DNA of 25,802 bases, taken from the NCBI GenBank assembly GCA_036377075.1, contig DASUZB010000123.1:1-25802 (forward strand), in the 5' to 3' direction. The notes under the pieces were generated by a model. That model was given only the letters and a program-made list of their open reading frames with translations. It was not told the DNA's origin and did no database searches. Position 1 is the stretch's first letter. Each line of letters opens with the position of its first letter. Shown here one piece after another: positions 1-7,587 of this stretch. Origin of the DNA: DASUZB01 sp036377075 (GTDB taxonomy: Bacteria > Actinomycetota > CALGFH01). A program made the position numbers and the translations under genes.

Positions 1-145
1 TCGCCCGAGGAGTTGCAGAAGGTGACGGTCCCGCCGGAGGAGCCCGTTCCCGCCACGGTGCGGACACCAGGGACCGGCGAGCCGCCGGTCGAGATCGTGC
101 CGGATTCGATCTCGCCCGAGGAGTTGCAGAAGGTGACGGTCCCGC
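1..145 (+). repeat. 34-bp exact direct repeat, 111-bp period, inside the nuclease gene
   Basis: Bases 1-34 and 112-145 are identical, and each copy encodes SPEELQKVTVP in the same frame. The 111-bp period is 37 codons, so the repeat is coding and frame-neutral. More copies may lie upstream of the window edge. Confidence 0.85.
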
Positions 146-1101
146 AGGAGGCGCTGGCGCCCGGCGTGGCGGCAGAGGGCACCAGCGCCCCTCCCGCGGA
201 TGTGGCGAGCGTCGAGCTCGACCGGAGCGCGCCGCAACCCGGCGCCGCGCACGAGCCGCATCCTCGCGACCTGCCGGCGGCCGGGGACCCGCCCGGGCTG
301 GACGAGCGGCAGCAACCCTTCCGCCAGCAGACCGTGCCGCGGGAGCGGGGTGGGCCGTCGGCGCCGGAGAACCTCACCGGGACGGACAGGCGAACAGGCA
401 TGGCGTTCCACGAACGGAACGCCGCCGAGATCGTCAACAACCTCCGCGTCGAGTACGACCCGAGTGCCGGCCGGCCCGTGCGGCTCTCCTACGACGTCGA
501 CCGGAACGCCCTCGCGCAGCCGTCCAGCTCGGCACGCGGCTTCGCCCGGGACTGGTCGACGGAGGGCGCGCAGGGGACGAACGCGGCGTACGCACGCTCG
601 GGCTACGACCGAGGCCACCTCGTGCAGCGCGAGGCGTTCAAGGGCTCGGTCGACACCGAGCGAGCGGCCGACATGCATCCCCAGGTCGTGCCGATGACGC
701 CAGAGCTGAACCGGGGGGCCGGTTCGCCGTGGCGCGCTGCCGAGCGCGAAACCGTTGACCTGGCCCGCGAGTACGGCTCGGTGCGGGTCGAGGTCGAGCC
801 GGTCTACGCCAACGACCCTGCGCGGCTCCGCGACGGCACGCCGATCCCGGACACCATCAACCGCCGCGTGTACGCGCCCGACGGAACGCTGCTGCGCGAC
901 GAGAGCTTCGAGAACCGCGGGGCGGCTGCCCGGCAGCCCGCGGCGCAGGAGCAAGCGCGCGTGCGGGTAGACCCGTCGGTGTCGGACGGAGCCGACCAGG
1001 CAAGGATCCGGGTCGATCAGGCGGCGTCAGAGCCTGCAGTGGACGCAGAGCCGCTCGACGAAGTGACCATGCGTGCAGGTCAGCGGCATTATTCCGGCTG
1101 A
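1..1101 (+). CDS. DNA/RNA non-specific endonuclease, probable toxin C-terminal part (5' end outside window)
   Basis: The frame is open from base 1, so the true start lies upstream; a TTG at 13 is only an internal codon. Numbering residues from base 1, the central part (about 135-305) has the signature of the NUC/Endonuclease_NS family. It contains DRGH at 203-206, whose His is the general base in Serratia-type nucleases. About 30 residues later comes a PQVVPMTPELNRG segment, with N237 in the place of the Mg-ligand Asn. The N-terminal 120 residues are Pro/Glu/Ala-rich and contain the phrase SPEELQKVTVP twice, 37 residues apart. After the nuclease comes an acidic tail with ARVRVDP and ARIRVDQ repeats. 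Known family members cut DNA and RNA without sequence specificity. The linker-like head suggests the toxic end of a larger secreted or polymorphic toxin, but the N-terminal delivery part is not visible. No obvious immunity gene follows on this strand. Confidence 0.8.
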   Translation, partial: SPEELQKVTVPPEEPVPATVRTPGTGEPPVEIVPDSISPEELQKVTVPQEALAPGVAAEGTSAPPADVASVELDRSAPQPGAAHEPHPRDLPAAGDPPGLDERQQPFRQQTVPRERGGPSAPENLTGTDRRTGMAFHERNAAEIVNNLRVEYDPSAGRPVRLSYDVDRNALAQPSSSARGFARDWSTEGAQGTNAAYARSGYDRGHLVQREAFKGSVDTERAADMHPQVVPMTPELNRGAGSPWRAAERETVDLAREYGSVRVEVEPVYANDPARLRDGTPIPDTINRRVYAPDGTLLRDESFENRGAAARQPAAQEQARVRVDPSVSDGADQARIRVDQAASEPAVDAEPLDEVTMRAGQRHYSG

Positions 1102-1153
1102 CGAATCGGCAAGCCGGCGCCCGCGGTCATCCACTGGGTGCCGCCCTCGGTGA

Positions 1154-1265
1154 TCAGGCGGCGATCTGCGGATTCGTCTTGCGGTCGACGACGAGCCGCG
1201 CTACCTGGAGTTCGCGTTCGGTCAGCGACTCGATGCCAGATCCGTCGGTCTTGCCCGGCCGGCTG
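1154..1265 (-). pseudogene. Remnant of a LuxR-family C-terminal HTH domain
   Basis: Reading leftwards from about 1265, the minus strand encodes a segment with LTERELQVARLVVDR followed by KTNPQIAA, then a TGA stop (complement of 1154-1156). This matches the first two helices of a LuxR/GerE HTH (LTxREx(2)V...N..IA). The recognition helix (normally a TVxxH segment) is absent from all frames beyond the stop. Upstream the frame stays open to about 1516, but the peptide is Arg/Pro-rich without recognisable regulator sequence. I read this as a small surviving piece of a LuxR or LAL regulator and not a working gene. It accounts for most of the recognisable content of the gap between 1102 and 1374. 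Confidence 0.6.
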
Positions 1266-1356
1266 CCCTGCGGCCGACTCCTGTAGCGCCTCATTCCAGG
1301 GAACCAGCCCGGCACCTGCGATGTAGGAGTAGGAAGGGCGTCCAGTCTGGAGTCCT

Positions 1357-1368
1357 GGGAGGGGGGGG
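1357..1368 (+). promoter_or_regulatory. Ribosome-binding tract with an eight-G run before the lipoprotein gene
   Basis: A GGGA followed by eight consecutive G residues (1361-1368) sits 6 bases before the ATG at 1375. It is the only purine-rich ribosome-site candidate for the gene. Confidence 0.5.
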
Positions 1369-1374
1369 TGCGCC

Positions 1375-2445
1375 ATGCCAGCCTCCGCCGACCACCGGCC
1401 GTCGGCGCGTCGTGCTCTACGCTGGCGGACGCTGGTCGTCGCGGCGCTGCTCGCCGCAGCCGCGTGCTCCCACGCCGCCGATGGCCGCGGCACCCCACGA
1501 TCGACCCAGCCGCCACCCACGCCCGCCGGCGCCACCGTGCCTGCTTTCGACCGCGGCCGGTTCGCGGCGGTGATCCCCCTTCCCGGCGCCGGCCCCATGA
1601 CCGTGGCCGACGGGCAGCTGTGGGCGCTGAAGGGCGCCGGCACGGTGGTTCGGGTCGACCCGCATACCAACGCAGTGGTCGGCACGCCGCTCCGCGTCCC
1701 CGCCGACGCCGCGGCGATCGCCGTCGGCCAGGGTGGCCTGTGGGTCGCCAGCGTCGCCGATGGGGACCTCGGCACGCCGAGCGACGACGCGGTGATCCGG
1801 GTGGACCTGGCGACCGGCCGCACGGTGGCGACCATCAGGGTCCGCCGGGGACCCGTGGACCTCGCGGCCACGCCGGGGGCGGTCTGGGTGACCAACTCCG
1901 GCGGTGGCGGCGACAGCGTGGCGCGGATCGACCCGCACACCAACCTGCTGGCGGGCCGGCCGGTCACAACCGGCGCCAGCCCGCAGAGCCTGGCCGTGGG
2001 TGCCGGGTCGCTGTGGGTGGCCAACCACGACGAGGGCACGGTGACCCGCGTCGACCTGGCGAGCGGGAAGGTCGTTGCGGACATCCCAGTTCCCTCCGAG
2101 CCGCACCGGGTTGCCTACGGCGCGGGCGCGGTGTGGGTGGGCCTCTGGCACGACAACTCCGTGTCCCGGATCGATCCCCACACCAACCGGGTGGTCGGAT
2201 CGCCGATCCCGATCGGGTTCCACCACGCCGGCAACCTGGTGGTCGGCGCCGGGAGCGTCTGGGTCACCAGCGACTACCGGGTGGATGCCGCGCCCGAGGA
2301 CGTGGTGGTCGTGCGCATCGACCCGCAGGCCAACTCGGCGGTCGAGACGGTCGCCGTCGGCGGCCACCCGATCGATCTCGCGACCACTGGGGGTTCGGTC
2401 TGGGTGTCGGTCGCGGACCCCGGCACGCTGCTACGGCTCGCGTGA
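1375..2445 (+). CDS. Beta-propeller lipoprotein (YVTN/Vgb-like repeats)
   Basis: This 356-residue protein has a lipoprotein-type N-terminus: an Arg-rich segment (8-18), a hydrophobic stretch (19-30) and Cys31 in an AAAAC lipobox-like context. It is therefore probably anchored outside the membrane. The mature part has six repeats marked by an R(V/I)D(P/L)xT motif at residues 93, 142, 184, 225, 265 and 314, alternating between RxDPHTN and RVDLA(T/S)G forms. Most repeats are followed by a GxLWVA/GSVWV strand. This is typical of six- or seven-bladed propellers of the YVTN or virginiamycin-B-lyase-like type. The ATG at 1375 follows a purine-rich tract that serves as the ribosome site. No catalytic residues of Vgb lyase can be assigned, so a binding or scaffold role is as likely as an enzyme. 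It stands alone, not in an operon. Confidence 0.8.
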   Translation: MPASADHRPSARRALRWRTLVVAALLAAAACSHAADGRGTPRSTQPPPTPAGATVPAFDRGRFAAVIPLPGAGPMTVADGQLWALKGAGTVVRVDPHTNAVVGTPLRVPADAAAIAVGQGGLWVASVADGDLGTPSDDAVIRVDLATGRTVATIRVRRGPVDLAATPGAVWVTNSGGGGDSVARIDPHTNLLAGRPVTTGASPQSLAVGAGSLWVANHDEGTVTRVDLASGKVVADIPVPSEPHRVAYGAGAVWVGLWHDNSVSRIDPHTNRVVGSPIPIGFHHAGNLVVGAGSVWVTSDYRVDAAPEDVVVVRIDPQANSAVETVAVGGHPIDLATTGGSVWVSVADPGTLLRLA

Positions 2446-2489
2446 GCTGTAACTGTTCGTTGCCAAGGCTGGCCGACACGAAGTGAAAC

Positions 2490-2511
2490 CACGCCGGGAA
2501 CCTCAGGCGTG
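2490..2511 (+). terminator. Hairpin downstream of the lipoprotein gene (possible terminator)
   Basis: CACGCC (2490-2495) pairs with GGCGTG (2506-2511) over a 10-base loop, 44 bases after the stop codon. No T-run follows, so this is a weak call. Confidence 0.3.
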
Positions 2512-2621
2512 TCCGGGGAGCCATCCTCGGTTGGCCGTTGGGCGAGGGCGAGGGCTGGACCGGTCGGATCCCGCTGGTGAGAATGGCGTAGACCTCCGAG
2601 GGGGGCGAGGAGATCGATGCC

Positions 2622-2950
2622 ATGCGGCGACTGACGGTGGGGCTTCGGGAGGTCGGCCGGTCGGACGCGGCGCGTCGGCTGGGCAGGGGACTGAACCCGG
2701 TGGCTGCGTCGCCGGCGGCGCCCCGGGAGACGGTGGCGGCGGTGGATGCCTTGGAACCGTCGTTGATGCCGCGCACGGCGAGGCTGCAGGGCGTCGCGAT
2801 GGGGCTCGGCGTGCTGGGGGCGCGGGCGACGAGCGGCGTGGCCGAGAAGCTGACGCGGATGGTGGCGCCGGCCGACGCCACGCTTCGCGCGAGGCTCGTG
2901 GCACGGGCGGTGGTCGGCGGTGCCGGCGCGGCGCTGGCGGCGGTTCCTGA
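2622..2950 (+). pseudogene. 5' fragment of an alpha/beta-hydrolase-family membrane protein gene
   Basis: The ATG at 2622 follows a GAGGAG about ten bases upstream. The first about 108 codons read like the N-terminal region of actinobacterial alpha/beta-hydrolase-family proteins, with the characteristic phrase EPSLMPRTARLQG (about residues 46-58) and a later AVVGGAGAALAAVPER. After about position 2950 this frame turns into a Pro/Arg/Gly-rich translation that shadows the next gene in another frame, although by chance it has no stop until 4520. No hydrolase catalytic motif (GxSxG) is present. I call it a truncated gene whose catalytic half has been lost. The family assignment rests on recalled similarity and is moderate. 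Confidence 0.5.
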
Positions 2951-3951
2951 GCGGCATTGCCAGCTGGGACTACGCCGCCGCCGGCCCCCACCTCGACGTC
3001 CGGATGCGGGCGCCGGCGGGCCGGCCGCTGGCCGGCAAGGACGCGGTGTTCTTGTCGCCGCACAAGTTCGTCGGCGGCCCGGGCACCCCGGGGATCCTGG
3101 TGGTGCGCCGCGACCTGGTGCGCAACCGGGTGCCGACCGTGCCCGGCGGCGGCACCGTCAGCTACGTCCACGCCCACGGCCAGCACTACCTGGCCGATCC
3201 GTCCTACCGCGAGGAGGGCGGCACCCCGGCGATCGTGGAGTCCATCCGGGCCGGGCTGGTCTTCCAGCTCAAGCAGGCCGTGGGCACCGAGCCGATCGCC
3301 GAGCGCGAGTCCGGCTTCGTGCGCCGCGCGATCGGGTCCTGGCGCTGCAACCCCGCGATCGGGCTGCTGGGCGACCTGGACGCCCCTCGCCTGCCGATCG
3401 TCTCCCTGGTCGTGCGCGCGCCCGGCGGCCGGCGGCTGCACCACAACTTCGTGGTGGCGCTGCTCAGCGACCTGTTCGGCATCCAGGCCAGGGGCGGCTG
3501 CTCCTGCGCCGGGCCCTACGGCCACCGGCTGCTGGGCATCGACGCCGACCAGGCCCGCGACTTCGCCGGCCAGGCGGTCGACGGCTGGCTGGGGATCAAG
3601 CCCGGCTGGACCCGGCTCAGCTTCAGCTTCTACCTGTCCGAGCCGGAGTTCGACTACGTCGTCGCGGCGGTGCACCTGGTCGCCAGCCACGGCCACCGGC
3701 TGCTCGGGGACTACCTGTTCGAGCCGCGCTCGGGCCTGTGGACCCACCGGGACGCGCCGCCGCCGCCGAGCCTGGACCAGCTGCTGTCGGGGTCCCCCCA
3801 GGAACCGCGCCAGGGTGTGCCGGACAGCGAGCTGGCCGGGTACCTGCGGCAGGCGCAGGCGATCCTGACCGCGCCACGCCGGGCACCCGCCCCCAGCGGC
3901 GTCCTGGCCGACCCGCTGGAGCGGCTGCGCTGGTTCGAGCTGCCCGGGTAG
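2950..3951 (+). pseudogene. 3' part of a class V aminotransferase / cysteine-desulfurase-like gene
   Basis: From about 2957 the frame encodes the C-terminal two thirds of a fold-type I PLP enzyme. Visible are WDYAAAGPH (start of the Asp that contacts the pyridine ring), then SPHKFVGGPGTPG with the PLP Lys encoded at 3064-3066, then TVPGGGTVSYVH, EEGGTPAIVES and the Cys-rich loop ARGGCSCAGPYGH. The normal N-terminal 200 or so residues, with the phosphate-binding part of the cofactor site, are missing. A GTG at 2920 is in frame but lies in hydrolase-derived sequence and has no clear ribosome site. Members of this family are aminotransferases or desulfurases of unknown substrate. Without its N-terminal part the product is probably inactive. 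It ends 17 bases from the convergent marR gene. Confidence 0.75.
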
Positions 3952-3968
3952 GGCGTCGACGCGCCGCC

Positions 3969-4469
3969 TCAAGCGCGCAGGCGATGCGGCGCCATGCCGT
4001 CGGGCGGGCGCTCGTGCGGGCCGGTGGTGCGCAGCGACGCCGGCAGGCGCGCCAGTGCGTCGCGCAGCGCCTGCAGGGTGGCCCGGTCCAGGGCGAGGAA
4101 GTCGGCGGGCGGCTCGTTCAGCCGCGTGAACAGCTCGGCCTTGGTGCTGGCCCCCAAGGGGGTGAGCGCCACCGTCTTCACGCGCCGGTCGCTCGGCAGC
4201 ATCCGCCGCTCGACCAGGCCGCGGCTCTCCAGCCGGTCGACCATCCAGGTCACGTTGGAGGCGTCGCACGCCCACGCCCGCGCCAGGGTCCGCATCGGGC
4301 GGGGGGTTTCCTGGTCGAGGGCGAACAGCGCGCGCAGGTCGCCGGGGGTAAGGCCGAACTCCTGCAGGATGCGGAAGGAGCGGTTGCGCTGGCCCGTGGT
4401 CAGGTCCAGCAGCGCGCCCCATGCCTCTGCCGCGATCGCCGCCTTGCTGCCGCCCCGCTTGCCGCTCAC
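3969..4469 (-). CDS. MarR-family transcriptional regulator
   Basis: The product is 166 residues, the usual MarR size. The winged-helix core is visible: FGLTPGDLRALFAL, then RPMRTLARAWACDASNVTWMV (recognition helix region), then the wing RLESRGLVERR followed by DRRVKTVALTPLG. These are classic MarR features. The GTG at 4469 is the only reasonable start; an upstream ATG is followed at once by a stop. The gene diverges from a drug-exporter operon across a 101-bp gap carrying two palindromes. The likely role is repressor of itself and of that operon, relieved by a small aromatic or drug ligand. The ligand cannot be told from the sequence. Confidence 0.9.
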   Translation of the reverse strand: MSGKRGGSKAAIAAEAWGALLDLTTGQRNRSFRILQEFGLTPGDLRALFALDQETPRPMRTLARAWACDASNVTWMVDRLESRGLVERRMLPSDRRVKTVALTPLGASTKAELFTRLNEPPADFLALDRATLQALRDALARLPASLRTTGPHERPPDGMAPHRLRA

Positions 4470-4503
4470 CCCGCCATCCTAGGTGGTCGCCACGGGCGTT
4501 TCC

Positions 4504-4526
4504 AGTACCTCAACCATTGAAGTACT
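4504..4526. promoter_or_regulatory. Palindrome 1, probable MarR operator
   Basis: AGTACCTCAA and TTGAAGTACT form a 10-3-10 inverted repeat with one mismatch. It is AT-rich in a GC-rich neighbourhood and lies between the divergent marR and drrA-like genes. Confidence 0.65.
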
Positions 4527-4528
4527 CG

Positions 4529-4552
4529 GATACTTGAATATCTTGAAGTATC
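4529..4552. promoter_or_regulatory. Palindrome 2, probable MarR operator / promoter overlap
   Basis: GATACTTGAATA and TCTTGAAGTATC form a 24-base imperfect inverted repeat (two mismatches per arm). It lies two bases after palindrome 1 and 18 bases before the ATG at 4571. TTGAA occurs at 4517, 4534 and 4543. Any transcript starting here would have a very short leader. Confidence 0.6.
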
Positions 4553-4570
4553 GTGCGACCATCGGCGGTC

Positions 4571-5568
<998 letters not shown>

Positions 5569-5572
<4 letters not shown>

Positions 5573-6378
5573 CCACGACCGCCACCACCACGACCACCCG
5601 CCGGGTCGCCCGCAGCCCGCTGCGCCCGCTCCGCGACGCGGTGGCCATCGCGGGCCGCAACCTGATCGCCTACCGGCGGGTGCCACAGCTGCTGGTGTTC
5701 TCCACCATCCAGCCGGTGATCTTCGTGCTGCTGTTCCGCTACGTGTTCGGCGGCGCGGTCCGCACGCCCCCGGGGGTGCCCTACGTCGACTACCTGATCC
5801 CGGGCATCTTCGTGCAGACCACCGTGTTCGGCGCCATCGGCGCGGCCATCGGCCTGGCCACCGACCTGAAGAGCGGGCTGCTGGAACGCTTCCGCTCGCT
5901 GCCCATGGCCCGCTCGGCGGTGCTGGCCGGCCGCACCCTGGCCGACCTTGCCCGCAACGTCTTCGTGGTGGCGCTGATGGCCGCGGTCGGCTTCGCCGTC
6001 GGCTTCCGGGTGCACACCGGGGCGCTGGCGTTCCTGGTCGGCATGGCGCTGGTGCTGCTGTTCGGCTACGCCCTGTCGTGGGTGTTCGCCACCGTCGGGC
6101 TGCTGGTCGGCGACCCCGAGACCGCCCAGGCCGCCGCCTTCCCGGTGATGGCGCCGCTGGTGTTCGCCTCCTCCGCCTTCGTCCCGGTCTCGTCCATGCC
6201 AGGCTGGCTGCAGCCGTTCGCCAACCACCAGCCGGTGTCGGTGACCGCCTCGGCGGTCCGGGCGCTGGCCATCGGCGGCCCCACCACCAGCTACCTGCTG
6301 CAGTCCCTGGCCTGGTGCGCGGCGATCCTGCTGGTGTTCGCGCCGGTCGCCGTGCGCCGCTACCGCCGTACCGTGTAG
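5569..6378 (+). CDS. DrrB-type ABC-2 permease
   Basis: This is a 269-residue membrane protein of the ABC-2 family. A Thr-rich cytoplasmic head (MTTTATTTTTRRVARS) precedes about six hydrophobic segments: LLVFSTIQPVIFVLLFRYVF, a segment around the FVQTTVFGAIGAAIGLAT region, VFVVALMAAVGFAVGF, FLVGMALVLLFGYALSWVFA, FPVMAPLVFASSAFVPVSSM and a last one near ILLVFAPVAV. The motif SGLLERFRSLPMARSAVL matches the DrrB/NodJ coupling region. The ATGA overlap with the ATPase gene supports a dedicated two-component exporter. The run of Thr codons at the start is unusual but in frame. Confidence 0.9.
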
Positions 6379-6395
6379 CCGGAGGGAGGCTCCCT

Positions 6396-6812
6396 GTGAG
6401 CGTCTTCACCGACGAAGAGCGTGAATACCTGTTGTCCGGTGTCCCGCTGGGGCGTCTGGCCACCGCTGGTCCAGATGGAATGCCGCACGTGGTCCCGACC
6501 GGCTTCCGCTACAACCAGGACCACGACACCATCGACGTCGGTGGCCACGATTTCGCCTCGCGCAAGAAGTATCGCGATGTCCTCGGCAACCCCAAGGTTG
6601 CCTTCGTCATCGACGACCTCGTCTCGGTGAGGCCCTGGCGTGTCCGGGGCATCGAAATCAGGGGCGAGGCGGAGGTCCTGGAAACCGGAGGCGCCGAGCT
6701 GGGGCGGGGCTTTGCGCCAGAGATGTTCAGGATCACGCCCAAGCGCATCGTCAGCTGGGGGCTGAGCGGGGAACAGATGTCGTTCAGCGCGAGATCCGTC
6801 CCGACCGCATGA
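6396..6812 (+). CDS. PPOX-class F420-dependent oxidoreductase-like protein
   Basis: The product is 138 residues with the split-barrel FMN/F420-binding fold. Seen are the opening strand LGRLATAGPDGMPHVVPTGF, then DVGGHDFASRKKYRDV, then NPKVAFVIDDL and GIEIRGEAEVL. This pattern matches the actinobacterial PPOX F420 group (the MSMEG_5819-like subfamily). The GTG at 6396 follows a GGAGGGAGG tract and lies 17 bases after the permease stop, so it is probably in the same MarR-controlled transcript. It likely reduces an unsaturated or quinone-like small molecule with F420H2, or acts as an F420 carrier. The substrate is unknown. Confidence 0.8.
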   Translation: MSVFTDEEREYLLSGVPLGRLATAGPDGMPHVVPTGFRYNQDHDTIDVGGHDFASRKKYRDVLGNPKVAFVIDDLVSVRPWRVRGIEIRGEAEVLETGGAELGRGFAPEMFRITPKRIVSWGLSGEQMSFSARSVPTA

Positions 6813-6823
6813 TCTGAGGTCAC

Positions 6824-7294
6824 ATGAGCTTCGACACACGTCCCGGAACTCGCGGCGGCCGTCAGCCCGGCACGGGGGGCGCGGTCGGCCGGTGGATGCA
6901 GAAGCGGGTCATGAACCGGATCCGCCGCAAGGGCAAGGCGCCCGGCTTGGGCTTCAACGCCCTGGTACTGACCACGACAGGCCGCAAGAGCGGAGTCGAG
7001 CGCCAGACCCCGGTCGGCTGGTTCCCCGGCCAGGACGACAGCTGGCTGATCGTGGCCTCGGCGGCCGGAGCTGCGCGGAATCCGGCGTGGTACTACAACC
7101 TCGCCGCACATCCCGACCAGGTCTGGATCGAGACGACCGGCGGCAAGGTCGCCGTGATCGCCGAGCAGCTCCATGGAGCGGCGCGTGAAGAGGCATGGCG
7201 GCAGATCACCGCGGCCGCGCCCCGTTTTGCGACGTACCAGCAGAAGACCGACCGCGAATTGCCGGTCATCCGCCTGGTGCCCCGATCCGGCTGA
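6824..7294 (+). CDS. Deazaflavin (F420)-dependent nitroreductase, Ddn-like
   Basis: The 156-residue protein carries the Ddn signature: GFNALVLTTTGRKSG, then RQTPVGWF and ASAAGAARNPAWYYNLAAHP. The last is the F420 phosphate- and headgroup-binding part of the family. In mycobacteria Ddn reduces menaquinone-like quinones with F420H2 and activates nitroimidazoles. The start ATG at 6824 is 11 bases after the previous stop, so it is cotranscribed. Its position behind an exporter and a second F420 enzyme suggests a quinone- or drug-detoxifying module. The N-terminal 25 residues are Gly/Arg-rich and may associate with the membrane. Confidence 0.85.
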   Translation: MSFDTRPGTRGGRQPGTGGAVGRWMQKRVMNRIRRKGKAPGLGFNALVLTTTGRKSGVERQTPVGWFPGQDDSWLIVASAAGAARNPAWYYNLAAHPDQVWIETTGGKVAVIAEQLHGAAREEAWRQITAAAPRFATYQQKTDRELPVIRLVPRSG

Positions 7295-7335
7295 GCCTGT
7301 GGTCTGTCTCCGAGATGATCTGACGGTTGTGGCGA

Positions 7336-7364
7336 GCGGCCCTGGGGCACCAGCCCGGGGCCGC
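7336..7364 (+). terminator. Strong GC hairpin after the nitroreductase gene
   Basis: GCGGCCCTGGG and CCCGGGGCCGC form an 11-bp stem (one G-T pair) with a short loop, 41 bases after the stop. There is no T-run, but it is the best end point for the 4571-7294 operon. Confidence 0.5.
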
Positions 7365-7444
7365 TCCATGTAGGGCTCGGCGAGCGATCTTCCCAACTCG
7401 GGGCATAGCGGTTATGTTGCAGGTCCTGCCCAGAGCTGCGGGTT

Positions 7445-7472
7445 GCGCGCGTGCGCGCGACGGGGGCCCCCG
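7445..7472. repeat. Two adjacent perfect palindromes upstream of the protease gene
   Basis: GCGCGC-GT-GCGCGC (7445-7458) is followed two bases later by the self-complementary CGGGGGCCCCCG (7461-7472). They lie in the gap between 7295 and 7587, where I see no gene. The function is unknown; they could be structural, or part of a terminator or operator. Confidence 0.5.
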
Positions 7473-7587
7473 CTGGCGGCCTGGCGATGACGCTAGGGGG
7501 TGAGGCCGCTGCGAGCGACGGAGGCCACCAGGGTCACTGGTGCTGTCCTCGTGTCCAGGTCCTGGCTCTGCACGCAGGGGAGTGGTG

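Noticed and set aside
1089..2367. Long minus-strand open frames opposite the lipoprotein gene
   Set aside because: They mirror the codon pattern of the plus-strand propeller repeats and show no domain of their own.
3953..3962. GCGTCGACGC palindrome between the convergent aminotransferase fragment and marR
   Set aside because: It has no loop or T-run, and such short GC palindromes are expected by chance here.
2950..4520. A 632-codon open frame running from 2622 through the aminotransferase and beyond
   Set aside because: After about 2950 its translation is low-complexity Arg/Pro/Gly sequence antiparallel or out of frame with recognisable genes; it is open only because the DNA is GC-rich.
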